Source: Smittium mucronatum (Eukaryota > Kickxellomycota > Harpellomycetes > Harpellales > Legeriomycetaceae). From it: a stretch of DNA of 16,593 nt. This document shows, in pieces, positions 1-9,466 of this stretch; the stretch's first letter is position 1; each line of letters starts with the position of its first letter. The notes beneath the pieces were generated by a model that worked only from the letters and a program-made list of their open reading frames with translations, did not search any database and was not told the DNA's origin. A program made the position numbers and the translations under genes. Where the stretch lies: the NCBI GenBank assembly GCA_001953115.1, contig LSSL01000184.1, positions 1 to 16,593 on the forward strand. The letters run 5' to 3'.

Positions 1-1
1 T

Positions 2-571
2 AAACTGACCACCAAGTGCTGTTGGTTTTTATCTCTGTGTGGAGTCTTATGCGCGAGCGATATACATATAATCGACGACGCAAGGACGACTATCAGTAAC
101 GGTAAACTCAAACTGATAATTATCGCTCCCAAGGAAAAGCGAAAGGGCCAGCAAATTGAACGCCCATGCGAAATAAATAGGCACCCAAATCCTATATTAT
201 TTCCAGTCCTGGCATATACAGTATACAAGGCTAGAATCGCAGTCGACTTGTTCCCAACTCCACATGCCAACAATGATGCGATAATTGTAAACAGGTTATT
301 TAGGAATACCAAGCATTACAATAAGCCACTATCTGTAGACAGCATAACAAGGCATATCAAGAATCTGCCAGAATTAATAGAGTGACCGCCTAATACGCCA
401 ATTACCAAAGCATTCGCAATTGGCGCAACCTTGGCCGCCACCTCCGGGGTTCCAGTAGAAAAAATAGTATCACACGCGTTTTGGTCAAACTATAGCATGT
501 TTGATACTTACTACAGACTGAACCGTAGTACCCAGTCTAATATGACTGAAGCAGTACTACCTCTGGAGTAA
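2..571 (+). pseudogene. Tyrosine recombinase (Crypton/DIRS-like), C-terminal part, decayed and cut by window edge
   Basis: This encodes the catalytic domain of a tyrosine recombinase, an enzyme that cuts and rejoins DNA through a covalent 3'-phosphotyrosine. The frame is open from base 2 to TAA 569-571 except for one TGA at 383-385; the N-terminus lies outside the window. Visible landmarks are the box-I strand ending L-C-A-S-D-I (about residue 16), a beta-hairpin segment APKEKRKG (125-148), TKAFAIGATLAATSGVP (404-454), the HAFW motif (473-484) and FDTYYR (500-517) holding the nucleophilic Tyr. Two key residues are lost: the box-I Arg position reads Cys (TGC 50-52), and the box-II Arg of the HxxR-type motif reads Phe (TTC 413-415). 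The Cys and the TGA could both come from C-to-T change at CpG. The HxFWS...F..YYRL pattern is typical of eukaryotic mobile-element recombinases. Without the N-terminus or an adjacent RT, Crypton and DIRS/Ngaro cannot be separated. Confidence 0.82.
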
Positions 572-669
572 CTTAATATGAACACCCCTTGAAATATAAT
601 GTAAGATTAATCGAGCCCTTTAGGGCGAAGATTAATCGATATTATATGAAAGGTGTGGTCATATTAAGT
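571..669. repeat. 99-bp imperfect inverted repeat (hairpin) abutting the recombinase stop codon
   Basis: The left arm begins ACTTAATATGAACACCCCTT (571-590) and the right arm ends AGGTGTGGTCATATTAAGT (651-669). The two arms pair over about 45 bases with a few mismatches and one or two single-base gaps. The centre is the mini-palindrome GCCCT-TT-AGGGC (615-626), flanked on each side by the self-complementary octamer GATTAATC. The recombinase stop TAA (569-571) overlaps the outermost base of the left arm. No target duplication is visible at its edges. It could be a MITE-like mini-element, a terminal or internal complementary repeat of a DIRS/Ngaro-type element, or a recombination site. The repeat is clear; its role is inference. 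Confidence 0.8.
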
Positions 670-833
670 CCTGCCAACCCGTTCCCATATATATTTGCTA
701 AAGATGATAAGGATATCATAATAATTTAATTTCATATTATACTATAAAATTTTTTAGATACTCATTTTATTTACGTACTACATTTTTATTGGTTTTGGAA
801 GTTAGACTGTGTTATCCAATAAAAGATGGTAAA

Positions 834-873
834 ACTTAATATGACCACCCCTTTCATATAATATCGATTAATC
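834..873 (+). repeat. Third copy of the 40-bp repeat arm
   Basis: ACTTAATATGACCACCCCTT (834-853) continues TCATATAATATCGATTAATC (854-873). This matches the reverse complement of the 630-669 arm almost base for base and the 571-610 arm with a few differences. It is oriented opposite to the 630-669 copy, so the 164 bp at 670-833 sit between two outward-pointing arms. It may be the left terminal repeat of an element running rightward into the coding relic at 892-1240. No matching right-hand end was found later in the window. Confidence 0.75.
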
Positions 874-891
874 TTACATTTATTTAAATTC

Positions 892-1240
892 GATGGTGAT
901 CTGCGCGTGGATAGATATTACAGTGGTAAATTTTTAGTATACAGATCTAGACCACATAGACTCAATTCTATAAAACCTAAAAAAATCTATAATAAAGTTC
1001 TATAATAATGGGAGAAAATCAAATGGTATTAAACGAATTTTGGAAGAATCTGGGGCTGAAATTGATATCGAAAAAATATATTCATGATATGCAATTTTAA
1101 CAAGAGGAATAAATAAGAATGTATCTTTATATGGTTTCGAAGAATACTTTCTGAATAAAAAATACTCAGAAAACTGAAATCCATCCTATATTTCAGAGTA
1201 TTCTTTTGAAATAGTTTTTATAACATGATTGGAAAATCAA
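892..1240 (+). pseudogene. Decayed coding relic, unrecognised (possible HTH-containing transposase N-terminus)
   Basis: Frame 1 is open from 892 to a stop at 1003-1005 and begins DGDLRVDRYYSGKFL. The reading then moves to frame 2 (974-1240), which includes IKFYNNGRKSNGIKRILEES and AEIDIEKIYS, followed by YAILTRGINKNVSLYGFEEY with three in-frame stops. The NGRKSNGIKRILEESG stretch has the spacing of a helix-turn-helix, as in many transposase N-termini, but I cannot name a family. It starts just inside the 834-873 repeat, so it may be the gene of an element bounded by that repeat. Base composition is less AT-extreme than the downstream desert, which supports former coding. No intact start can be defended. 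Confidence 0.35.
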
Positions 1241-1340
1241 AAAAAAAAAACAATCCAAGTATATTAGATACTCAAAAAAAAAAAACTGATATATACGACA
1301 CTATATCTCATATATGGAAGGTATCCCGTAATCTTTCTCG

Positions 1341-2133
1341 TTGTCTTATATTTTACAAACTTTTTTTACCTTTGGTATTGCCGTTGTCAACATAGGTGGC
1401 TCTAGTAGCCATATGCAGGTATTTTCACCAATAAAAAACAAAACCCAATATGTAAATTCAATTGTGGTATTGAACACTCAATGGTCGACTCTGGCCATTA
1501 ATATCCTTATCAATAAAAAAAAATTGATCCGAAAAAATTACGCGGAAATAGTTGAGCGCAATTATCAAAGAATTTGTATACAACACTTGGCCTCAGCAAG
1601 AACATGATCAATAGTTATATTTATAATGATTTGAAATTTATACGAAGGAAATAATCGAGAGAAATATTCGAAAAGAGGGGAATTATGTTTTATTAAAAGT
1701 GAAGCCAATTTGAAAATTTGACTGAAATATTGAAAAAAAAACAACATCGAATGGTTCGAATGTCACAATATATTCGGAACTTTGTTTATCAATGGGGCTG
1801 AAACTTTAAACAGAAAATTAAAAGTTAAATACAGCGATTGGCAAAAAAATAATTTATTAAAGTTCACACGGTTATCAAATATATACATGTATAAATATAT
1901 ATACATAAGGTTTTGAGACCTCGTATTGCCCAAAATATGAGAAAATGTTCTATAAAGAGATTAAAAAAGATAGTGGAAAAATATATTTATCCCATATTAT
2001 TTCTAATAGAAGCGATGATTTAGTTTATCTCGTTTACGTTTGTAGAATACAGGAAGAAAGAAAGACCAGGATTCCTTTAATAATTAACAATCTCTCTTTT
2101 GAAAGCTTATATTTAATGAAGTTAATTTTTTAA
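1341..2133 (+). pseudogene. Decayed coding relic, unrecognised
   Basis: Frame 3 reads openly at 1341-1607 and contains FGIAVVNIGGSSSHMQVFSP, then NKTQYVNSIVVLNTQWSTLA, ending QHLASART and TGA. The same frame continues with scattered stops through NLYEGNNREKYSKRGELCF, NNIEWFECHNIFGTLFINGA and LNRKLKVKYSDWQK to about 1910. A further open stretch, 1945-2133, holds SGKIYLSHIISNRSDDLVYL and ends in TAA. No ATG with good context opens the first segment. The run of open sequence is longer than this AT content should allow by chance, so I read it as one or two dead genes, perhaps continuing the 892-1240 relic. The glycine-serine turn IGGSSSHMQVF recalls phosphate-binding loops but is not diagnostic. 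No function is assigned. Confidence 0.35.
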
Positions 2134-5100
2134 ATATATAAATTCCATTTTTAATAAAAATGCGATAAACGACTGAAGTGATATCACTTACAACTATGCT
2201 TATTTTTATAAACAAAAAAAAAATGCTACCACATATACGACCATCTTTTCTACACAAAAAAAACGAATATTTTTTATATTAGGCTTAAACTAAATCGAAA
2301 AAAATTCCAGATTACTTAATTTTATATAGAAAAATAAAAATCTGCTGACAAGATTTGTAGAAAACTTTAACAAGAAAAAAAATAAATTTAGTGCCATTTT
2401 TTTTCAATCTTTTTCAAATTTTATTTAAAAAATATTTAACAAGTTAAAAAGTTTGATATTAATAAATAAATCATCTAAAATATTAATTAATGATAAAATA
2501 GCCTAGGATTCATTTATCAGGTGGTTTAAGGAAATAAAGCTGATTGGCTTATTAAAAATATTATAGATTTATTTAGTAATAGAATAATGATATTCAATAT
2601 ACGAGCAGTGTACTTCCCTGTTTTTTTTTAAAAGGTTTGACTGTGAATAAAGTAAACAAAGCAGAGAAGAGAACATGAAATATTACATAATGTGCAATCC
2701 ACACTAAAATAAGCACAATATACTGTGCCCACTTTAAATAATACATTACGCGCAAATGGCAGTGCAAAAATAAAGTGAAAATTACATTAAGAATTGAAAA
2801 TTACATAAAAAATACTATATAAGTAATATTAATTATTTCAAATTTGCTACTAAACAAAGACACTATGTGTTGCACATTGATACAAAATATATCACATATC
2901 ATTCAAAAAATTTATTACTAGATTAATATGACATATAGTTTAGCTTGGATTATTATTCGAAAAAAATTGTATATCTGAATAATATAAACACAAATAATAT
3001 CTAATAATAAATTTTGACTTTGACTTAGCTCTTTAACTCAGAAGAGTTTCATTTTGGTCGCTTTTTTATAGTTAGAAAACTTTTTTCATCGCACTAGTCA
3101 TTTATTTCGCATTTTTTTCGTTTATCTAAATAGATTTTTAAAGATTTTGAAAACTTAATAACGAATTCATAATGTTTTAATTTTTTTATATAATTTTTTT
3201 TGATAAATATTCTGTTGACTTTTACTATGATTAATAGTTTGAAACATTGGAAAAAAATTTATATGAAATTTGCCAATTGTAAAATAAATTGATGGAAATT
3301 CTTATTTTTCAAATTATATGATAACGGCTTTTCACAGGGTAATTTTATTAGATTTGACTTAGCACAAAATTCAAAATATTCGATTGTGATTCAATATAAT
3401 ATATTTTGATTCGGTTTATTCGTTTGATTTTAAATTAGTTTAATTTAAATAATTTTATTCGAAAATAATCAGTTAATCATGTTTTTTTGAATTACTTTTA
3501 AAAAAAAATTTAATGAGTTCAATTAAATAATTTTTATATTTAAAAATTCATTTTTATTTAGAAAATAAACATATATGTGTATTTAACATCCAAAATTAAC
3601 AACAAAATTTGATTTTTTAGAAAAATTATTGATTAAAATTTTGATAAAATATGAAACTTCCTATTTCATAATATCAATTAAATAATAAACTTCAATAATA
3701 CTTTTAAATTTATCCAAAATTAATATCCAATAATTTATATCGAAAAAAATACACTAAAGGTCAGTATATATATTAGGGTGTGTGTGAAAAATATTGGTTT
3801 TAATAATTAGTAAACTAAAAATAACTATTAGATCAAATATCTCCGAGAAGAATAAATAATAAATCCAGAAATTTCCAATTAAAAACATCCACAAAAGTTT
3901 TTTTTACTAATTTTTATGTATAGATAACATCAATTTTCCCTTTAAATAGCACATCAATAACATTAAAAGAAATAACTGAAAATTTTTGATATGTATTTGA
4001 AACTTTATGCTATTTTTTTATTAAATGTTTTAATAATGAAAATTAATCTATATATGCCGTAAATCTTGAAAAAATAAATTGTTATTTTGAATGACAAAAA
4101 TATAACTTTATTTCTGTTAAATTGTTTTATAAACCATATTTTCATACTTATGTCGATATTTAAAAATATATTATTCATATAAAACTTCAATAGTGCTACT
4201 TTTTCGCATTATATAGTGCTATATTCATTATAATCACTATTATTGCTTTCTATGATAAATTTTTATATTAATTTTGAGGTGATAATTAATATTTTTATAT
4301 TGATTCTGTTTAAATTTTATTTAGGTGTGAATTTATTGAAAGATCTAAGGCTAAAGAGCCCGAATTATTACTATTTGTTTTATCTTTTTCCATTTTAAGT
4401 GAAAATTTATTTATTTAACAAAAAAAAATTATTATATGCAAAAATAAAATTATGTATTATTAAATTTATATAAATTAAAATTAAAACTTAAAATTTAGGG
4501 ATAAATTTCAAATTTTAAACAAAAAAGATAAGCAAACTTTACTTCTGGGCTAATACAAATAGCCAATGGTTTAAATTTTACTGATATTTAATTTTAATAT
4601 TCTTAAATTTGAAATTTTTGTTTACTTTTCATGCGTTTATCAATTCTTATTAAAGTTAATTAAAAAAAATAAACTCAGAGAAAAAATACTAAATTTTATG
4701 GTTTGAAATTCAATGACCCGGGCCCATAGATAATTATTCCTACTATTAATATGATTTTTTGAGATTTTTTTATCATAATTTATTCGTTTTATTACAGTAT
4801 AAAATTAAGTAATAAAAGTTGAAAATAAAATAGTCCAATTAATATCTACTATTGATTCAATTTTTTTAAGAATTTAAAAAATGGTGATGATCAAACGTAT
4901 TTTTAATACAAGGGTAAGTTTAATAACACTAAATTTTTATTAATAGAAACTTTAAATACTCTACCCATTCGTAAATATAAAGGTACACAAAAAAAGAATG
5001 TTTAACAAAGTATTTTTTCATAGAAATAGGAAATTTTTTTTTGATTAATAAATTATTTAAAATTATATAATTCCTTTAAAACTTCACCCTATAAAAAATT

Positions 5101-5902
5101 AATTTACATTTAATGAATTATCATTATTATTAGTATTAAAGACATAATAATTCCAGGAGAAGTATATTTTTTTTATTTAAAATGACAAGTTAATTCTTTT
5201 TTAATGAACAAATACTTAATAGGATTCGTAATTGAATAATTTCTATGAAATTTTAGAAATTATTATTAAATCGCTCAAAGGAAATTGTGTTACGTTATGC
5301 TATTAAATCAGTATAATAATTTTATCACTTAAAAAAGCTTGAGTCAATTTATCTTTTGAAATCATGAGACGTGTTTGATTTTTATATTGTGATATTCAGC
5401 TAAATAAATTAGCATGTTTTCACTAACATAAGTTTTAAATTTAAATGAACCCTTTTTGAAATCTTTAATCATGAAAAAAATATATTAAAATCGGTGTATG
5501 GGAATTTATTGAATAAATTTAAATTTTTACTATATTAGAATTTCGTTTTTCACAAATTTGAAATCCTAAAAAATTGATTTTACAAAAAGAAAAAGATTTT
5601 TTCCCATGTTAAAATGTTCTTGAGAATTAATTCTCACACAAAAAATGTTTATATTGGTATCTTATTTTTTTGGGAATTAGTAAAATTAATATAATAGCTA
5701 AAATCTAATAATTTGTAAATGGATTATTAGATTTGAAAATTAAATACTGTGTTAGATTTATTTTTAGATTTTTCAGCATTTTTTTTTTTCAATTTCTAAA
5801 AAAAATTGAGATTAAGATAAGAGCCTAAATTTACATTATAAAACTTTCATAATTATCTTATTAGTAAAAAAAAAATTCTATATAATATTAAATCTCAAAA
5901 AA
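2134..5902. other. AT-rich intergenic desert, no gene found
   Basis: Nearly all of this stretch is A/T with frequent stops in all six frames. The only open frame of note (minus strand 4005-4190) is Ile/Lys/Phe/Asn-rich low-complexity translation and is not supported as a gene. No tRNA, tandem array or clear inverted repeat was seen. Small islands with more G+C, such as TGACCCGGGCCCATAG near 4713-4728, carry no recognisable feature. Confidence 0.6.
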
Positions 5903-6244
5903 ATGGGGAAAAAATGGAAAGATTTAACATTAAACAGAGAATTTAGAGATCTTGAGATCAAAATCATGATAGCTTACGCTATTTCATATAAATAAATCAG
6001 TGACTCCAATATATATGATCCTCAAGTCTATAATGAACTTTCCAAAAATCCTGAAAATGCTTATTTTATGACAGGATTCCAGATGTGTGAGTTTGATGAA
6101 ATATATCGGGTTTGTGAGAAGGATCTTATAAAGTCAGAGATAAGATGGAAAATATAAAAGATTCATATATAAGGTCAAAGTTCTTATACTCTTGACTTAT
6201 CTTAGGTACTACTTCAAATTTGAGAAAATGGGGAAATTTTTTGG

Positions 6245-6255
6245 AACAGAACCCC
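6245..6255 (+). repeat. Target-site duplication, left copy (AACAGAACCCC)
   Basis: This 11-bp direct repeat is shared with 6406-6416 and flanks the short retroposon-like insert. It merges on its right into the C13 run (6252-6264), so its exact right boundary is uncertain. Confidence 0.65.
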
Positions 6256-6405
6256 CCCCCCCCCTTTTTTTTTTAAAGGGAATTTATTTATAATATTCAA
6301 TTACTAGAAAAAACTAAACTAAATACAATAAAAGGAAAAAATAATTAAATTTCATCCCACTCCCATCTGTCGCTCTAGCGGCTCCGTACCCACTGGGAAT
6401 TTAAA
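6256..6405 (-). mobile_element. Short A-tailed retroposon-like insert (SINE or truncated LINE) in the transposase gene
   Basis: This is about 150 bp between two exact copies of AACAGAACCCC (6245-6255 and 6406-6416). Read on the minus strand it starts near TTTAAATTCCCAGTGGGTAC, has a G+C-richer head (ACGGAGCCGCTAGAGCG, then GATGGGAGTGGGATGAA), an AT-rich body, and ends in A10 followed by a G run. Target duplication plus terminal poly-A is the signature of target-primed retroposition. Excising the insert with one repeat copy rejoins the transposase reading across FFGTEP|LSICKL, which argues strongly that it is a secondary insertion. The sequence family is not recognised. No tRNA A/B boxes are obvious. 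Confidence 0.65.
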
Positions 6406-6416
6406 AACAGAACCCC
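6406..6416 (+). repeat. Target-site duplication, right copy (AACAGAACCCC)
   Basis: This is an exact match to 6245-6255. Transposase coding resumes immediately after it, in a different frame (offset 161 bp). Confidence 0.65.
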
Positions 6417-7387
6417 TTTCAATCTGTAAATTGATTAATTGCACTGCAATAGTGGTTAGAGAAACTTTATTAAAGAAATATTTATGCCATATCAATTTTT
6501 TTTTTTCAATTATCTCAATCCATACACCTTAGAAATAATTTGGATATAGCATTGATGTAGATTGTACAGTATTTTTTATAAACAGACCAAGTGGATCCTT
6601 CCAATACGGGAAAATATTTTATTCGGGACAAAAACCATCGTTACTGCATAAAAAGAGAAATCGGTGTAATAAAAGATGGTCGATATGCGTTAGTTAGTTC
6701 TGTTGTTGAGGGTACAATAAATGATATTTCAGTTTTAAAAAAAAATAGAGAACATTTATCGAAGTTTTTTGAAAAAATCTACCGGTGATTTCAGAATAGA
6801 AGACACCGAGAATCATGATGAATGTTCGATTATGGCCGATAAATCTATGTAGGAATCGATAAAGAATTTAGGACAGTCATACCCAAAAAAAGCAATTAGT
6901 TAAATATACAGAGCCACTCTCAAATTTATCAAAGTTTTTGTGAATATTAAGCTAGCTCATTGGACCCATATCACTATTGATTATATATAATCGCTAAGTG
7001 ATCACAGTGAAAGAATGGTAGGCGAATTTTTTTTTGGACGATTAAAAAACTTGTTCAAAATAACAAGGGACACTTATAGGGGTTCTTGAGAAAAAACCCA
7101 AAATTTTACCGATATATGTATAACTCTTACGAATTTCCACATATTTAAATACCAACTAAGATTATACGATATAAAAATTTACAACATGCTTAGTATACAG
7201 GAAAAGGAGTCATCTAATCGAAAAGATAATAAAAAAAAGGAGTGCCAAAAATAACAGGAAAATTATGAGTATACTTAGAGACTAATAGAAATTTAGAGGT
7301 AATCTTCGATCTATTTATTCCTAAAGCTCAAGAGGAAACACATTTTGGAAAAGATATGTCTCATCGGAGCCTGGTATTAATGAATAT

Positions 7388-7400
7388 GAACACTCTGGGT
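7388..7400 (+). repeat. Target-site duplication of the LINE, left copy (GAACACTCTGGGT)
   Basis: This 13-mer is identical to 13041-13053, which sits directly behind the LINE's terminal A8. A 13-mer could recur by chance in a window this size. Its position immediately after the poly-A tail, and just ahead of where LINE sequence should begin, makes a target duplication the better explanation. Confidence 0.65.
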
Positions 7401-9029
7401 CTCCAAAAAAAGATTCTCCTTCTCGTGGCTCTGGTTACTAGTAACCTAGTTAAGAAGAAGCTAACAATATTGGTATATTTTTACCTTTTTGGGGGAAATG
7501 AGACCCTTTGAACGCACAAGAGAATAGTAATGGAGAGGACTGTCGAGCCCCCCTAGAACTTATTCTTGGATTATATTTCCTTCTTGATATTAAAATGACA
7601 TATTCTAGTGTTAATACAGAAGGAATATGAACTGAATTTATAGATTAATGAATTAATTAACCTATAATATTAACGATAGGAAGCTGGTATAGCTAGTGTT
7701 CCCAGGTTGGAATCTAATATAATTAGTTATTCATTAGAAAAATTATGGGAAGGGAAAGGTATTGAAGCAAACTTCACCGTATAAATTATTTGGCCATGGT
7801 ATAATAAATGAAAAAGGAGTTGTAGTAACTATTTATAGTAATTTAGAAATAATGCAAATACATTTAAGGAATTTCAAAACTATTTTTGCCTAACCCTAAT
7901 TGACTCTCTTGAAATATGCGATGATTTTTTCCCCTAAGGCAGCTAGGAAATAAGACGAGACAGGTTAGAAGTTTTTGACAATACGTTCAATCCTGATGAA
8001 CATAGAGTGTTGCTCTCTATGTGGGGCGTATAAAAGGAAACAGTGATCGTATGTGGGATTGGGTAGGAAAGGGGGAATAGTTTTATTGTTCTATACGATG
8101 GGGTATATGGAATTGTTAAAGATTTTTCTGGTATAATATTGGAGGTTGAATCCGAAACCTTACCAAAGAAATTAAAGATAAGAAAGATTATCTCGGAATA
8201 TAAATAATATTAATATTGGACCTTTTCAGGTGTAAAACTCTGGAAATACATCACTACTTGAATCAAATATTGATCAATATCTCACTTTTATTCCCAGGTA
8301 AAAAGTATGATAACATTATCATTTAATTAATCTTCGTTCTTTGATACCCTGGACCAGCGATGCTAAGAAGAAAAATAAATTAAAGACTAATAATTTATTT
8401 TTTTAAGATGGGTAACACTTGTGGTTATGAGTTTAGGAGCATAACAAGTAATTTAATTGTGAATTGCAGGTCCCGGTGCGAATGATGATGTTTAAATTAA
8501 ATTAAATTTTCTTTCACTTTATCTCTATGAGGGATCTTAATATTCTCAAGTATAGATAATGAAGGGGTGTAAAACTATTATAAGAATAGGCAAACATCTA
8601 CGAAGATAATTCTGTTACAAAATTTAATAGTTAGTACCAGGAATATTAAGACCATAATTCTCTTTCTTGAATACTGGTCTACACTGTAAGTCGGGATGGG
8701 AGCCCTATTTAGGGTGATACTCCTGCCTTGAGTGTAGCAGACCTATAACAAAGATATCATCAAAAATGATGCCCTTATAGAGCTGGGCTAGCCTGTAAGG
8801 GGGTATTTTAAGGCCCGCTGATATTAAATGTAATGATGGGAGATATGGTTCTATGCAGGCTAGGTATATAGTATCTCTTTTGGGAGGGGTCATTATTGCC
8901 CGCAAATTTTAGGAGAGAAGCAAAGGTGTTAATTTAAAAAGGGTAGAGAGTGTTTTTTATTCCGAGAAAGAATTTTGTTATCGGTTTTTCTACATAGAGA
9001 GAAGGGTGAACAGACTTACTCAAGAATAA
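7401..9029 (+). pseudogene. LINE ORF1 (gag-like) region, heavily decayed
   Basis: The 5' protein of the LINE is presumed to be an RNA-binding nucleocapsid. Readable pieces change frame. Frame 2 at 7401-7628 is Ser/Pro/Gly-rich at first (KKDSPSRGSGY) and then reads NIGIFLPFWGK and LELILGLYFLLDIKMTYSS. Frame 3 at 7905-8207 contains DDFFP, RRDRLEVFDNTFNPDEHRVL and LYDGVYGIVKDFSGIILEVE, with stops at 8031 and 8064. A cysteine-rich patch lies at 8685-8796. Frame 3 at 8800-9029 contains CNDGRYGSMQARYIVSLLGG and VFYSEKEFCYRFFYIERRV, with a stop at 8910. The assignment rests on position between the LINE's 5' end and its endonuclease; I recognise no specific fold. The stretch 8208-8640 is mostly unreadable. 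Confidence 0.5.
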
Positions 9030-9466
9030 TTGTCACCCATAACCAACATAAGGTGAAGAGATTTTGTTTGAGAAAGAGAAAACGGTTCGATCAAAAGAGA
9101 AATATGTTTTTATTGACCATAGCCCCGAAATAAATAGAAGGAGGAAACTCATTTTATGGAATAATAGGCATATCACCGCATCTAATGCCGGAAATTTGAA
9201 CCCTGAATTTATAATGACTTGGGAAAAAATACGAAAGAGGTAACTCAATACTTTTCCAAACCATGAAGGGTTATGATTTTAGGGTTACTCGGGGTGGGGA
9301 ATCATATACCCAGTCAGTAAAAGGAATACTAAGAGAAACAATTATACGGTTACTGCCTGAAGCAGGATTGATCATTATCCTAGCCACATATTATTTTTCA
9401 GATAAAATGAGGTTAGTAATTGCTGAACTTTTGATGATAGGTATTAACAGGGTAAATCATCTTTGA

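Larger units (their letters stand above)
5903..7400 (+). pseudogene. DDE transposase (DDE_Tnp_4 / IS5-Harbinger-like), frameshifted and interrupted
   Basis: This encodes a cut-and-paste RNase-H-fold transposase. ATG 5903 opens frame 2 (stops at 5993 and 6155) with FMTGFQMCEFDEIYRVCEKD near 6068-6126. The reading then shifts frame to DSYIRSKF and LILLTYLRYY, the predicted helix-turn-helix region. At FFGTEP it is broken by an insertion (6256-6405) and resumes as SICKLINCTAIVVRE. The catalytic core follows: VDCT with the first Asp (6560-6562), YSGQK (about 6621-6635), HRYCIKREIGV and GTINDISVL (frame 3, 6591-6785), MADKSM with the second Asp (6838-6840), and VGEFFFGRLKNLFKI with the Glu (7024-7026). 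LTNFHI near 7127 is the usual tail of the domain. At least four frameshifts and several stops make it dead. The C-terminal stretch (7269-7400, LEVIFDLFIPKAQEETHFG) runs into the LINE; the stop may have been at 13054-13056. No terminal inverted repeats were identified. Confidence 0.85.

Noticed and set aside
1565..1747. Minus-strand open frame of 60 codons
   Set aside because: It overlaps the better-supported plus-strand relic, and its translation is Phe/Ser/Ile-rich without a motif.
1878..1912. TATATA-rich palindromic stretch as a regulatory element
   Set aside because: Such alternating A/T tracts are expected at this base composition and nothing downstream needs a promoter.
4005..4190. Minus-strand open frame of 61 codons in the AT desert
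   Set aside because: The translation is low-complexity Ile/Phe/Lys/Asn with no motif, and open runs of this size are expected by chance when many frames are sampled.
6400..7400. Spliceosomal introns explaining the frame changes in the transposase
   Set aside because: The frame changes lack GT...AG boundaries and conserved residues run right up to them. The one real interruption has target duplications and a poly-A end.
9033..9248. Minus-strand open frame opposite the LINE
   Set aside because: It is the antisense shadow of the frame 1 ORF2 lead-in (9055-9243), which fits the LINE context.
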